Origin: Deltaproteobacteria bacterium
Lineage (GTDB): Bacteria > Myxococcota_A > UBA796 > UBA2385
Assembly: GCA_016792625.1 (NCBI GenBank)
Contig: JAEUKK010000131.1
Coordinates: forward strand, 1-64,000
Length of the DNA stretch: 64,000 nucleotides
Reading direction: 5' to 3'
Position 1 is the first letter of the stretch; every line of letters begins with the position of its first letter. This document shows positions 8,920 to 18,107 of the stretch, in pieces. Under the pieces are notes generated by a model. That model was not told where the DNA came from, did not search any database, and worked only from the letters and a program-made list of their open reading frames with translations. Made by a program: the position numbers and the translations under genes.

Positions 8920-9900
8920 TTATTCCAGAACCTCCAGGGGGTCCACCGCCTGCCCATTGACGTAGACCTCGTAGTGGAGGTGGGGGCCGGTGGTGTGGCC
9001 GGTCATGCCCACCGTCGCGATCGGCTGGCCAGCCCGGACCGCCTGACCATCGGCCACGAGCAGCCTCGCGTTGTGCCCGTAGCGGGTGACCACGCCCTCA
9101 CCGTGGTCAATCTCGACGACGCGGCCGTAGCCGCTGGCGTACTCGCTGCGAATGACTAGGCCGGGCCCGGGCGAGACGATGACCGTACCGCGTGGCGCGG
9201 CGATGTCGACGCCCATGTGGAATTTCCACTGGCGGGTGAAGGGCGAGCGGCGCCAGCCAAAACCGCTGGTCAGCACCCCCGACAAGGGCCACGCGGTCGG
9301 CACCCCCGGGGCGACCCCGCGCCAAGCTTCGGCGTGCTCGGCGAGGCCGCCCATCCGCGCGTCGAGGCGCTGCAGCTCGTCGACCACCTCGTCCAAGCGG
9401 CCCGAAGCGCGTCGAAGCCGCAGATCGAGCGAATCCCCGGGATCGAGCTCATCCATCGGGTCGCCCGCCTCGCCGGGCGCCGGCAGGCGGCCGGGCTCCT
9501 CTTGGAGCGCGCCCGCGGCTGCCTCTTCGGGATCGAGCGGCCCTTCGGCCGGCGGGGCCATCTCGGGCCCGCCGATCTGCTGGTCGTAGAGCCGCAGGCG
9601 GAGCAGCTCGCCGTCCACCGTGTCGAGCCGCCCCTCAAGCGCGAGCAGGCGCCCCTTCAGCGCGAGATTCTCCTCAACCAGGGCGCGCTCGGCGGCGCTC
9701 TGGCCCAGGCCACCGCCCGCGGCGCCCACCGTGACGAGCAAGGCGAGGGCCCCGCCGATCAGGGCCACGCTGAGCCGCTGGACCCGGCCGAGCTCGACGG
9801 TCCAGCGCAGGATCTGCCCCTGGGCGGCCTCGGGGACCCACATCAGGGTCACCCGGCGCGCCGAGACCGCAGCCGTGCGCTGGGGGCGCGCCTCGCTCAC
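8920..9900 (-). CDS. Membrane-anchored M23-family peptidase
   Basis: 326 aa. Residues about 43-63 form one transmembrane segment, followed by a Leu/Arg/Glu-rich coiled coil (about 70-105) and a second helical stretch (160-190). Then comes a LytM/M23 domain (about 200-326) with complete zinc ligands: HMGVD (His228, Asp232) and HLHYE near the end. Family members cut peptidoglycan cross-links or activate amidases, as EnvC/NlpD do. All ligands are present, so an active enzyme is likely. The GTG start overlaps the PP2C gene stop by 4 nt (GTGA). Confidence 0.88.
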   Translation of the reverse strand: MSEARPQRTAAVSARRVTLMWVPEAAQGQILRWTVELGRVQRLSVALIGGALALLVTVGAAGGGLGQSAAERALVEENLALKGRLLALEGRLDTVDGELLRLRLYDQQIGGPEMAPPAEGPLDPEEAAAGALQEEPGRLPAPGEAGDPMDELDPGDSLDLRLRRASGRLDEVVDELQRLDARMGGLAEHAEAWRGVAPGVPTAWPLSGVLTSGFGWRRSPFTRQWKFHMGVDIAAPRGTVIVSPGPGLVIRSEYASGYGRVVEIDHGEGVVTRYGHNARLLVADGQAVRAGQPIATVGMTGHTTGPHLHYEVYVNGQAVDPLEVLE

Positions 9901-10661
9901 GGCACCTCGTCGATGCGGGCGATGACGACGGTGATGTTGTCATCACCACCGCGGGCGCACGCGGTCTCAATCAGGCGCCGGGCGGCCACCTGGGGGCTGT
10001 GGTCAAGCACCATCGCGCCGATCTCCGCCGTCTCGATGAGGTTGCTGAGGCCGTCGCTGCACAGGACGAAGCGGTCGTTTCGGCGCACCGCGCGGACCTG
10101 CAGGTCAACATCGACGTCTTCCATGTAGCCCAAGGAGCGCGTGATGATGTTTTTGAGCTTGTGGTGGCGCGCCTCTTCCGGGGTCAGCAGGCCGGCCTTG
10201 ATCTTCTCGTTGACCAGCGAGTGATCTTCGGTCATCTGCTCGATCGCGCCGTCGCGCACGATGTACCCGCGCGAATCACCCACATGCGCGACGTAGGCGT
10301 TGCCGCCGTCGACGAGGATGGCCACGCAGGTGGTGCCCATGCCCTTGTATTCATGCTCTTCGGCAGCCTTCTCGAAGATGCGGCGGCCGGCGAGGCGCAC
10401 GGCGTAGCGCAGCTTCTCGCGGGCCACCTCGACCGGGCCCTCGTCGCCGCCCAAGCCCAGCTCGGCTGGCTGGAACTCCACCGCCGAGAGCACCTCTTCC
10501 ACGGTGTTCACGGCGATGGCGCTGGCGAATTCGCCGCCGACGTGGCCGCCCATGCCGTCACAGACCACGAAGAGCTGCATCTCGTCGTTGATCAGGTAGT
10601 TGTCTTCATTGTTGGTCCGCTTGACGCCGACGTCGGTCATCCCGCAGGAGGTGATGCGCAT
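9897..10661 (-). CDS. PP2C-family serine/threonine protein phosphatase
   Basis: 254-residue stand-alone PP2C/PPM phosphatase of the bacterial PrpC/Stp type, soluble. Metal-binding motifs are all visible: RTNNEDNYL, VVCDGMGGHVGGE, AHVGDSRGY, the Asp of LCSDGLSNL, and GGDDNITVV. It would dephosphorylate targets of Ser/Thr kinases, and a kinase-like protein without catalytic residues lies at 35523-37508. It overlaps the downstream M23 peptidase gene, suggesting linked control of cell-wall hydrolysis (inference). Confidence 0.93.
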   Translation of the reverse strand: MRITSCGMTDVGVKRTNNEDNYLINDEMQLFVVCDGMGGHVGGEFASAIAVNTVEEVLSAVEFQPAELGLGGDEGPVEVAREKLRYAVRLAGRRIFEKAAEEHEYKGMGTTCVAILVDGGNAYVAHVGDSRGYIVRDGAIEQMTEDHSLVNEKIKAGLLTPEEARHHKLKNIITRSLGYMEDVDVDLQVRAVRRNDRFVLCSDGLSNLIETAEIGAMVLDHSPQVAARRLIETACARGGDDNITVVIARIDEVP

Positions 10662-10784
10662 GGGGACCTCGACGCCGGCGGCGGACCGGCGGGGAGCCGG
10701 GCAGGCCGGCGGTGGACGGAGGGGGAGGAGCGGGGTGCGGAGCGCGGGTGTGGGGCTTGGGCCCCGCTTCGCGTGACGGTCGGC
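10662..10784. other. Spacer with GC hairpin between rsmA and PP2C gene
   Basis: Short non-coding spacer. It contains an inverted repeat GGGGC-TTGG-GCCCC just past the rsmA stop. There is no run of T, so it is at best a weak or Rho-assisted terminator. Confidence 0.3.
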
Positions 10785-11723
10785 CTAACCCTCAGCGGGC
10801 GCCGCTGCGGCCGCGGCGAGGCCGAGCGCTTCGGCGGCGCCCAGCGCCTCGAGCGCGCGGCTCAGCGCGTTGATCTGACCAAGGTCGAGGTCAGCAGGTC
10901 GGGCAGCGGGGGGCACGGCGGCGGCGGCGAGGGCGGCGTCCGCGAGGGCCGGTTCGAGGGCGTCGGCGAGGCAGCGCCGCACGGTCTTGCGGGGCTGCGC
11001 GAAAGCGACGCGGGTGACGCGCTCCACGAGCGCGGGCGCGAGGCCTTCGGTCAAGGGCGCGGGGTAGAGGTCGAGCCGCAGCACCGCCGAGTGGACCTTC
11101 GGCGCGGGGACAAAAGCGCCAGGCGGCACCTTGAGCGCCACCCGCCGCGCCGCCCGCGCCTCGCAGTAGGCGCTGAGGCTGCCGCGCGACCGATCGCCGG
11201 GCGGCGCGACCACACGCTCTGCCACCTCTTTTTGGAGCATGAGCACGAGGTGCGAGAACAGCCCGGGCTGGGCGAGCAGGCCCGTGAGGATGGTCGTGCC
11301 CACGTTGTAGGGCAGGTTTGCGACCACCGCGACCTTTTCGTCGGCAGGGAGCTGGGCGCGCCCGCCGCCCAGCAGCGCCGCCCAGTCCTGGCGCGCGGCG
11401 TCGCCCTCGACGATGCGCAAGCGGGGGCTGCCGCCGAGCCAGTCACGCAGGTGGCCGGCGAGGTCACGGTCCAGCTCCACGACGGTGAGATCAACGTCAG
11501 CGGCGAGCAAAGCGCGGGTCATCGCGCCGAGGCCCGGGCCGATCTCGAGCACGCGCTGCCCGGGTCGAAGGCCGGCCGCGCGGACGATCCCCGCGATGAC
11601 CCCCTCGGACGCGAGGAAGTTCTGCCCGAACCGTCGCCGCGCGTGGGCGTCGATGGCCCTGAGCCGGACCGAGGGGTGGACCGGCCCGGGGAGCTCGAAC
11701 TGCGGGTCGTGCTCGTCGCTCAT
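10785..11723 (-). CDS. rsmA: 16S rRNA (adenine1518/1519-N6) dimethyltransferase
   Basis: KsgA/RsmA (312 aa), which dimethylates two adjacent adenines in helix 45 of 16S rRNA late in 30S assembly. It has RRRFGQNFL, the SAM loop VLEIGPGLGAMT, VELDRDLAGHL, the catalytic NLPYNVGT and the C-terminal FVPAPKVHSAVL. The last 30 residues are alanine-rich. The start ATG 11723 overlaps the tsaD stop (ATGA); an upstream in-frame extension would run through tsaD and is not credible. Confidence 0.95.
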   Translation of the reverse strand: MSDEHDPQFELPGPVHPSVRLRAIDAHARRRFGQNFLASEGVIAGIVRAAGLRPGQRVLEIGPGLGAMTRALLAADVDLTVVELDRDLAGHLRDWLGGSPRLRIVEGDAARQDWAALLGGGRAQLPADEKVAVVANLPYNVGTTILTGLLAQPGLFSHLVLMLQKEVAERVVAPPGDRSRGSLSAYCEARAARRVALKVPPGAFVPAPKVHSAVLRLDLYPAPLTEGLAPALVERVTRVAFAQPRKTVRRCLADALEPALADAALAAAAVPPAARPADLDLGQINALSRALEALGAAEALGLAAAAAAPAEG

Positions 11724-12745
11724 GCGGAGGGCTCCGCACCCGGAGGCCAGCCCGCCCGCGCGGTGAGGCTGAGCGGATCGGGCGGCCCCGACAGCGCGCG
11801 CAAGCGCCCCACATTGGCGATCATCGCGCCATTGTCGGTGCAACGGGCCCGCGGCGGCAAGAAGGCCTCGAGCCCGAGCGCGGCCACCCGCGCGCGCAGC
11901 CGGCCGTTGGCGGCGACCCCGCCGCCGATGGCGATCCGGCGCACGCCGGTGCGCTGGGCGGCGCGGCTGATCCGGTCGCAGAGCACGTCGACCACGGCCT
12001 CTTGGAAGGAGGCGCAAAGGTCCGCCGGTGAAGGAGGCTGCGGCCCGGCCAGCGCGGCGCCGACCGCGGTCTTGAGGCCGGAGAAGCTCATGTCGAGGTC
12101 GCTGCGGGCGAGGCTCAGCCCCCGGCGCAGGGTCTGGGGCAGCTCGGCGCGCGGCCGCGGCCGGGGCAGGGCCACCGCCGTCGGGTCACCGGTCGCCGCG
12201 AGGCGGTCGACCACCGGACCCCCGGGGTAGCCCAGGTCGAGCATGCGAGCGACCTTGTCATAGGCCTCACCCGCCGCGTCGTCGATGGTCTGAGCCACGA
12301 CCTCGTACCGACCGAGGCCGTGGGCCAGGTAGAGCGCGGTGTGACCACCAGACACCACCAGCGACAAGAAGGGGAACTGGGGCGCAGGCTGGTCGAGCAG
12401 CGGTGAGAGCAGGTGGGCCTCGAGGTGGTTCACCCCGAAGAATGGCAGGCCCCAGGTCGCGGCGAGGGCCTTTCCGTGGCAGAGGCCGACCAAGACCGCC
12501 CCCACCAGACCGGGCCCGGCGGTCGCGGCGATCACGTCGGGCCGCTGCACGCCCGCTTGGGCCAGCGCCGCCCGCACGCTGACCACGAGCTTCTCGGCGT
12601 GGGCGCGGCTCGCGAGCTCGGGCACCACACCGCCGTACTCGGCGTGCATGTCTTGGCTGTGAATGACGTCAGAGAGGACGCCTTCGGGGCCCACGACCCC
12701 AACGGCGGTCTCATCACAGCTGGTCTCAATGCCCAGGACAATCAT
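11720..12745 (-). CDS. tsaD: tRNA N6-adenosine threonylcarbamoyltransferase TsaD
   Basis: Catalytic subunit for t6A37 synthesis in ANN-decoding tRNAs (341 aa). It starts MIVLGIETSCDETA and has the metal-binding HLEAH motif (His-x3-His), SGGHTALYL, the ATP-binding IGGGVAANGRLR and TDNGAMIA. It needs TsaB, TsaC and TsaE; TsaE is encoded at 38928-39461, while TsaB and TsaC are not seen in this window. Coupled to rsmA by a 4-nt overlap. Confidence 0.96.
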   Translation of the reverse strand: MIVLGIETSCDETAVGVVGPEGVLSDVIHSQDMHAEYGGVVPELASRAHAEKLVVSVRAALAQAGVQRPDVIAATAGPGLVGAVLVGLCHGKALAATWGLPFFGVNHLEAHLLSPLLDQPAPQFPFLSLVVSGGHTALYLAHGLGRYEVVAQTIDDAAGEAYDKVARMLDLGYPGGPVVDRLAATGDPTAVALPRPRPRAELPQTLRRGLSLARSDLDMSFSGLKTAVGAALAGPQPPSPADLCASFQEAVVDVLCDRISRAAQRTGVRRIAIGGGVAANGRLRARVAALGLEAFLPPRARCTDNGAMIANVGRLRALSGPPDPLSLTARAGWPPGAEPSA

Positions 12746-12754
12746 CGGGCGGGC

Positions 12755-14344
12755 CTATCCGCCAGCGGGGGCGGCCGCCGTCCCGTGCCCCACCTTCGGC
12801 AGGTAGGTCGCCGCATCGAAGCGCCCGCCGTCCTGGGCGCCGTCGTGGCAACGCACGCAGACCTCGACGCCCGGCGCGCGCAACGGTCGGGTTGAAGCCG
12901 GGTTTGCCGCGTGCGCTGCGCTGGGGCCGTGGCAGGCCTCGCACTGCACGCCGCCCAAGGCGCCCACCTCGGCCGGCGCGGCGGGCCCGCCCGGCTGGCG
13001 GGCGCCCGTCGCATGGCAACCCCAGCAGGCGAGATCCATCGAGCGCTGGGCGTCGACCAGGGTGGTCCACGCGCCCGCATGGGAGGTAGTGGCCCATTGG
13101 GCGTGAGGTCCGGGGTGACAGCCCGCACACGCAGCTGCGCCGGCGAAGGGCCCGCCCACCCGCGGAGCAGAGGGCGTCGCGGCCGCGCCGGCGGCCTCGA
13201 TCTCGGCCTTGGCGGTGGAGAGGGCCGCTGCCGCCTGGGGGGCGTCGGCGATGTCTGCGCCCAGGCCCACCAGCCGCAGGGAGAGCCCGCTGCGCGCGCC
13301 CCCTGCACCTGCGACGGGGGCCGAGGCGCGCTCAAGCTCCTCCCGCAAATAGGCGAGGCGCTCCTCAGCACGGGCGCGGGCCGCGGGCTCGGTCGCGCCG
13401 GCCGCTTGGCGCTCGGCCGAAGTGATGCGCTGGGCGATGCGCTCCCTCCGCTTGTCGAGGGCCTCACCGGCGTCGAGAGGGGCGAGGCCATCGGCGCCCT
13501 CCATCCACCGGATCGTCGCGATCCCCAGGACCTTCCCTCGGGATCCGCTGGACAGCCGCAGCGCCGAGGGCGAGACCGGGCGCGGCTCGGGCGTGCTCGG
13601 GCTGCCCTTGCCGTCGAGGAACAGGTCGAGCGCGGGCACCGTGCGGGCCACCGCGGGCACCTCGTCCTCGATGAGCTGGCTGAGCACGATGACCAGATCG
13701 GCGGCCTGGCCCCCGTGGGCGGCTTGGTCGGCGACAAGGGCGGCGGCCGCGGCGGCCGCGGGCGGGCTGGCGGTGCAGCCAGAGGCGTAGGCCCCCTCGG
13801 ACCACAAGCCGAGGATGAGGGCGCTCTTTCCGCCACGCTCAAGGCGCAGGCTCGGGGCCGCCGAGAGCCCCGGGCACTGAAGGTTGGTGACGACCAGAGG
13901 CACGCCGGCAGCAGCGCCGGTCTTCGTGATCCACGCCGGATCGAGGCCGAGATCGTCGGCGCCGAGGCCCGCGGCGTCGATGCCATCGGCGGCCCAGGTG
14001 GACAAGATCAGCTCGGCTTTGCGCCGGGCCTGAGCCAATGCGGCACCCTCGGGCGGCGCGCCCGCCCACAGGGATCCGCCTGCGTCAAACACGGCCACGG
14101 GGCCGGGCTCTGCGCGCTGCTGTGCGATGACCGTCGAACGCCGGGGCAGACCGCCCTGGGGGTTCTTCGGTCAACCACAGGGCTCAATCTCCCCCTCGGC
14201 GCGGCCTTGAAACAGCACGCGCAGCGTCGGCTCGGGGGCGGTCGACGGGGCCACTTCCCCCGCGCAGCCCAGGCTGAGCGCGGCGGCGAGGGCCGAGGCG
14301 TGGGAGAGGGCAGCGGAGCGCGGAGCGGAGCGGCGGGAGGGCAT
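12755..14344 (-). CDS. UshA-like tetrahaem selenoprotein (in-frame TGA read as Sec58)
   Basis: Read with the TGA at 14171-14173 as selenocysteine, this is a 529-aa exported protein. Residues 1-27 form a signal sequence, possibly a lipoprotein one (ALSLGC; the lipobox is imperfect). Residues 41-66 read TLRVLFQGRAEGEIEPCG-Sec-PKNPQGGLPRR. This matches the start of UshA/5'-nucleotidase-like proteins whose usual motif is PCGC followed by GGLARR, so the TGA sits exactly where a Cys is conserved. The fold continues in frame (VAVFDAGGSLW). A coiled-coil-like helix (about residues 280-340) precedes a C-terminal cytochrome domain with four CXXCH sites: CAGCH, CWGCH, CEACH and CVRCH. A SECIS-like hairpin follows the TGA. 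It is the last gene of the ABC/GldG/DUF4340 operon, 26 nt after DUF4340. The alternative is a pseudogene split by a nonsense mutation, which I consider much less likely. Confidence 0.85.
14131..14173 (-). promoter_or_regulatory. Bacterial SECIS element following UGA
   Basis: Starting at the in-frame UGA (14173-14171), the mRNA can fold into a hairpin. Its upper stem GGGC/GCCC closes a 5-nt apical loop GGUCU. There are further pairs below (two C-G pairs, then GAAC/GUUC, then CCG/CGG) separated by small mismatches. The loop begins 18 nt after the UGA. E. coli fdhF has the same GGUCU loop at the same 18-nt distance, the feature SelB reads. This supports selenocysteine insertion; it was folded by eye, not computed. 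Confidence 0.82.
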
Positions 14345-14370
14345 GGAGCCTCTTCGGGGGGCGTCAGAGT

Positions 14371-15906
14371 TCAGGGTGCCGGCGGGGGCTCGGGCGCGGG
14401 CGCCGAGGGGATCCGCTCGAGGCGCTCGGCCTTCTCGGCGTCGCGCTCGGCCTTGCGGTTGCCCTCGCGGATGAGGTCGTCCACCACGCGGATGACGCGC
14501 TCGTCGATCAAGTAGATAGCCGAATCACCCTCGACACGCGCGTAGCGCCGCGGACGGGGGTTCCCCTCAGGGTCCTTGTCCACAGGGCCCAGCGCGCCGA
14601 GCTGGACCACACGGGAGGCGCCCTCCCGGTCGCTCAAGGTCACCGTCGCGACCGGCGCGCCCAAGCCGTATTTGACGAGATCACCCTCTGGCGCGTCAAT
14701 GAACTGCTCGACTTCGAGCTCGGATACCATCTGGGCCACGCGCTCGGGGGTGCTGCCGGGCACAGGGACGCCGTCAGCCCAGACCCACTGCTCGGCGAGC
14801 AGGCGCACGCCGTGGGCGCCCTGGAGGGGTTCACCATCCCGGGCCTTCAAGGTCGCGTCCACCGCGACCACGTCGGCGGCGGCCATCCGCACCACCCGGC
14901 GGTTGCGCATGGCCGAAGGGTCCTGCTTGAGCTCGTCGAGGAGGCCGCGCCGCGCGACATAGACGGTGTCGTCGAGCTTGGACGGCGGCGCAAAGGGGTC
15001 GCCCGCCGCCTCGCCGTCGAGCAACATCATGTAGGCCAGCTCTTCGTTGGTGCCCTCGTCGGGGGCATCGGCGCCGACCAACAGCCGCAGGGGGCCGCGG
15101 CTCTCAAAGCGCAGGGTCAGGTCGACCCGGGGGGTCGCGAGGCCCCAGCTGGCCAGCGCCTCGGGCGTGGGCGCCGCTTGCACCTCGATGAAACGTGAGG
15201 CCTTCAGCGCGCTGATCCGCCCGAGCAGGCGCCGCACCTGGTCGTCATTGGCGGCCATCTGCGTTGGGGCGGTCATCTCCCACTGGGTCTCGCCCGCGCG
15301 GCGGATCTCCAGCCGGGCGGGCGCGCCGGGCACGTCCGCCTTCACAAACACGCCACTGACGTCATCCCCGTCGAATGATGCGAAGCGCCGCTCGCGGAAC
15401 TCATCGAGGGTCAGGCTGTAGTAGTCGACCGCCGCCTTCTTCACCGTGTAGATGGCGTCGCCGGGCACCGGGCGAATGTAGTAGGAGACGGCGCTGGGGT
15501 TCGGATCCCCTGCCTCAAAGGCCAGCTCCTGCCCGTCGCGAAGGGTAAGGGTCACCCGCACTGCGTTGGCACCCAAACCATAGAGCTCGGGCGCTTGGGC
15601 CCCTTCGACCACCGAGGCCCGGGCGGTGAGGTCGTGGATCTGGTGCTTGACCCGGTTGACCATCGAGCGCCCGGCCACAAAGTCGGTGCCGTCGATGCGC
15701 CACTCGCCGTCCTTCTCGACCAGTGCAATCTGCGTGCCGTCGGGCCGCCGCACGTCGACCTTGACCAGCTCGTGTTTCTCAAAGGTGAACAGGCGCTTGG
15801 GCCCCTCGGGCGCGGGGGCGAACACCGCCGGCCGCAGCACGAGCAGCGCGACGCCGACGAGGATCAGCAGCACCGCAGCGATCAGGGTTCCGCGAAAGGC
15901 CTTCAT
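14371..15906 (-). CDS. DUF4340 domain-containing membrane-anchored protein
   Basis: 511 aa. One N-terminal transmembrane helix (about residues 7-27) is followed by a large extracytoplasmic region with repeated modules. Motifs such as FEKHELVKVDVRRPDG, LVEKDGEWRIDGTD and YYSLTLDEFRERRF recur in DUF4340 proteins. These accompany GldG-like proteins and ABC-2 permeases in many bacteria; their biochemical role is unknown. The C-terminal 30 residues are a charged Glu/Arg/Lys helix and a Pro/Ala tail. It lies 15 nt after the GldG-like gene, as expected for the conserved operon. Confidence 0.88.
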   Translation of the reverse strand: MKAFRGTLIAAVLLILVGVALLVLRPAVFAPAPEGPKRLFTFEKHELVKVDVRRPDGTQIALVEKDGEWRIDGTDFVAGRSMVNRVKHQIHDLTARASVVEGAQAPELYGLGANAVRVTLTLRDGQELAFEAGDPNPSAVSYYIRPVPGDAIYTVKKAAVDYYSLTLDEFRERRFASFDGDDVSGVFVKADVPGAPARLEIRRAGETQWEMTAPTQMAANDDQVRRLLGRISALKASRFIEVQAAPTPEALASWGLATPRVDLTLRFESRGPLRLLVGADAPDEGTNEELAYMMLLDGEAAGDPFAPPSKLDDTVYVARRGLLDELKQDPSAMRNRRVVRMAAADVVAVDATLKARDGEPLQGAHGVRLLAEQWVWADGVPVPGSTPERVAQMVSELEVEQFIDAPEGDLVKYGLGAPVATVTLSDREGASRVVQLGALGPVDKDPEGNPRPRRYARVEGDSAIYLIDERVIRVVDDLIREGNRKAERDAEKAERLERIPSAPAPEPPPAP

Positions 15907-15921
15907 CGAGGCTCCTGCGGC

Positions 15922-17397
15922 TCAGCGGCCGCGACGGGAGAGCCAGGTGGTGAGCCCGGCCAGGGCGACCAGCAGGGGCATCAGCCCGAGCGAGGTCCAC
16001 CGGATGACCGAGGCGTCCTCGGCGGTGATCGCGAGCCGGCGGGAGCGGGTGGCCCGCCCGACCGCGCCGGTGGCCACGCCGAGGCGACGGTCATCGCCGG
16101 CCAGCCAGTGCATCGCGTGGACAGCGAAGACCGCGTTCCCCGGCGCGTCGCCGATCATGCCGTTGGTGATGAGATCACCGTCACCAAGCACCAAAACACG
16201 CGCGACGGGTCGCCCCGCGCGCACCATCGGACCACCCGGGCGAAGCTCCAGTGCGACCGCCAAATCCACCGGACCTGCCCCGTCGAGCTCGGGCTCATAG
16301 ACGGCGCCCCCGCCGACCAGCGCGCCGCCCCGGTCGATCCAGCCATCCCGCGTCGACTGCAGCACCGGGGTCGCGACCTGCGCCTCAGGGGCCGCATCGG
16401 CGAGCTTGAGGGGTGCGGGGTGCGAGAGCACGACAGGGAGCTTGTCTTCGATGAGGCCGGTGGTGATCGCGTGCGGTCGAAAGCGCGGGATGGGCCGGTC
16501 GCGGTAGGGCACCTGCATCTCGGGCTGGAGCGCAACACCGTCAGGCACGCTGATCCCAAGGCGGCGCAGCAGCTCGGGCGTCGGCGTGCCCACGTCCACC
16601 GCGAGCAGCAGCGCCCCGCCGCGGCCGATCCAGCCGAGCAGCGCGTCCTCTTCGGCGGCGGTCAGGGCTTGGGTGGGGCGTGCGACCACGACCACCGCGG
16701 CGTCCTCGGGGATAGTGGGCAGCACCCCCTCCCGATCGGTCCGCAGCAGGTCGAGGGGACGGACCTCATAGCGCTCGCGGTCGAGCAGGCCGGCCAGCTC
16801 CGATAGACCGTCGGGGCCGCTCTTCTCGGCGTCCAGCTCACCGTGGCCGGTGAGCAGGTAGGCCACCCGCTGGCTGGGGGCCATGATCTGCGAGAAGCCC
16901 CGGGAGATCGCCGCTTCCCCCACGAACTCCAGGCGTTTGTCGGGGCCGGTGCCCACGCGGCGGAAGAGCTCGCGATCGCTGATGTCGACGCGCTCTTGGC
17001 CGCGCTGCAGGACGATGTGACCGTACTCGGTGACCGACAGCTTCTCGGCGGTCAGGCGCTCACGGTCAAAGTCCATCAAACGCCAGCTCACCACTTGGCT
17101 CTCGGCGTCGAGCGCTTTGAGCAGATCCTCCACCGCTTGGTTCTTAAACGGCGCCTCTTCTTTGCCCGCTTGGCTGGTGAAGGCCGTGATGGTCAGTGTT
17201 TGGCCATCCTGATCGAGCAGGTTGAGCTTCTCGCGGGTCTCGGCCTGGAGCGTATTGCTCGCCCCCTCGGACAGGTCGACGCTCCACCGGGTGGCGTCGG
17301 CGAGCACAAAAAGCAAACACAGCGAAGCGATCACCATCACGGTGACCAGCGTCGCGTTGGTGCCGTGCGCCAAGAGGCGCCGCGTGGCTTGTTTCAC
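15922..17397 (-). CDS. GldG-like ABC transporter auxiliary protein
   Basis: 491 aa with an N-terminal transmembrane helix (about residues 14-35) and another at the C-terminus (about 465-485). The bulky domain between contains the GldG/ABC_transp_aux features LLDQDGQTLTITAFTS, VAYLLTGHGE and a glutamine-amidotransferase-like patch (AAVVVVARPTQALTAAEEDALLGW). GldG partners GldA and GldF in gliding Bacteroidetes; homologues are widespread in non-gliders, so a motility role here is not implied. The GTG at 17397 overlaps the permease stop (GTGA). Confidence 0.88.
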   Translation of the reverse strand: MKQATRRLLAHGTNATLVTVMVIASLCLLFVLADATRWSVDLSEGASNTLQAETREKLNLLDQDGQTLTITAFTSQAGKEEAPFKNQAVEDLLKALDAESQVVSWRLMDFDRERLTAEKLSVTEYGHIVLQRGQERVDISDRELFRRVGTGPDKRLEFVGEAAISRGFSQIMAPSQRVAYLLTGHGELDAEKSGPDGLSELAGLLDRERYEVRPLDLLRTDREGVLPTIPEDAAVVVVARPTQALTAAEEDALLGWIGRGGALLLAVDVGTPTPELLRRLGISVPDGVALQPEMQVPYRDRPIPRFRPHAITTGLIEDKLPVVLSHPAPLKLADAAPEAQVATPVLQSTRDGWIDRGGALVGGGAVYEPELDGAGPVDLAVALELRPGGPMVRAGRPVARVLVLGDGDLITNGMIGDAPGNAVFAVHAMHWLAGDDRRLGVATGAVGRATRSRRLAITAEDASVIRWTSLGLMPLLVALAGLTTWLSRRGR

Positions 17398-18107
17398 CGC
17401 CACCTCCGCGACTCGACCGAGCGCCACGTCAAAAACAAGAACGCAAAGGAGAACAATACAAACCACGCGACGTGGGAGCTGTCGATGACCCCGACGCTGA
17501 ACGGCTCGACGTGGGTCAAGAAGCTGAGCTGGCGGAGGGCCTGGCGACCCGGCTCCCAATCGACGAGGTGCGCGGCCCCGCCGGCGATCCAGAAGGGCAG
17601 CAGCACCAGCACGCCGCCCAGCCCCGCGGCCACCGGCTCGTCGCTCAGGCTGCTCGTGAACAGCCCCGCCGACGAGAACGCGCCGCAGCAGAGCAACAAG
17701 CCGAGGTAGCTCGTCGCGATGACGCCCCAGTCTGGGTCACCGTAAATAGCGAGCAGGAGGGGAAAGACGCCGGTCAGCAGCAGCAGCAGCGCGCAGAGGG
17801 CGAGGCTGGCCGCCCACTTCCCGAGCAGCAGGGCCCACAGGGGCACCGGCGCGGTCATCAAGAACTCAAAGGTGCCCAGCCGCTCCTCTTCGGCGAAGTG
17901 TTTCATCGTGAGCAGGGGGAGGAGGAACAGCAGGCTGACCGAGAGGTTCGAGAACATCGCCCGGAGGCTTGCCTCACCGTTCTGTTGGATCCCCATCACA
18001 AAGAATAGGCCGGCCAGGAAAAGGAAGGCGCCGAGGAACACATAGGCGATGGGGCTCACGAACCAGACGCGGAGCTCTTTCTTGAAAATGGCCCAGGCGG
18101 CGCTCAT
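17394..18107 (-). CDS. ABC-2 type transporter permease (GldF-like)
   Basis: 237 aa with about six hydrophobic helices. The N-terminus AWAIFKKELRVWFVSPIAYV is the classic ABC-2 permease opening (RELRxYFxSPxAY), with LTMKHFAEEERLGTFEFLMTAPV as the conserved coupling region. The substrate is unknown. It is translationally coupled to both neighbours by 4-nt overlaps. Confidence 0.92.
   Translation of the reverse strand: MSAAWAIFKKELRVWFVSPIAYVFLGAFLFLAGLFFVMGIQQNGEASLRAMFSNLSVSLLFLLPLLTMKHFAEEERLGTFEFLMTAPVPLWALLLGKWAASLALCALLLLLTGVFPLLLAIYGDPDWGVIATSYLGLLLCCGAFSSAGLFTSSLSDEPVAAGLGGVLVLLPFWIAGGAAHLVDWEPGRQALRQLSFLTHVEPFSVGVIDSSHVAWFVLFSFAFLFLTWRSVESRRWR

Noticed and set aside
14099..14344. Short stand-alone exported peptide (57 codons) ending at the TGA, with a separate cytochrome gene starting at GTG 14098
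   Set aside because: The sequence after the TGA continues the same conserved domain in the same frame, and a SECIS-like hairpin follows, so one recoded gene explains the data better than two genes or a pseudogene.
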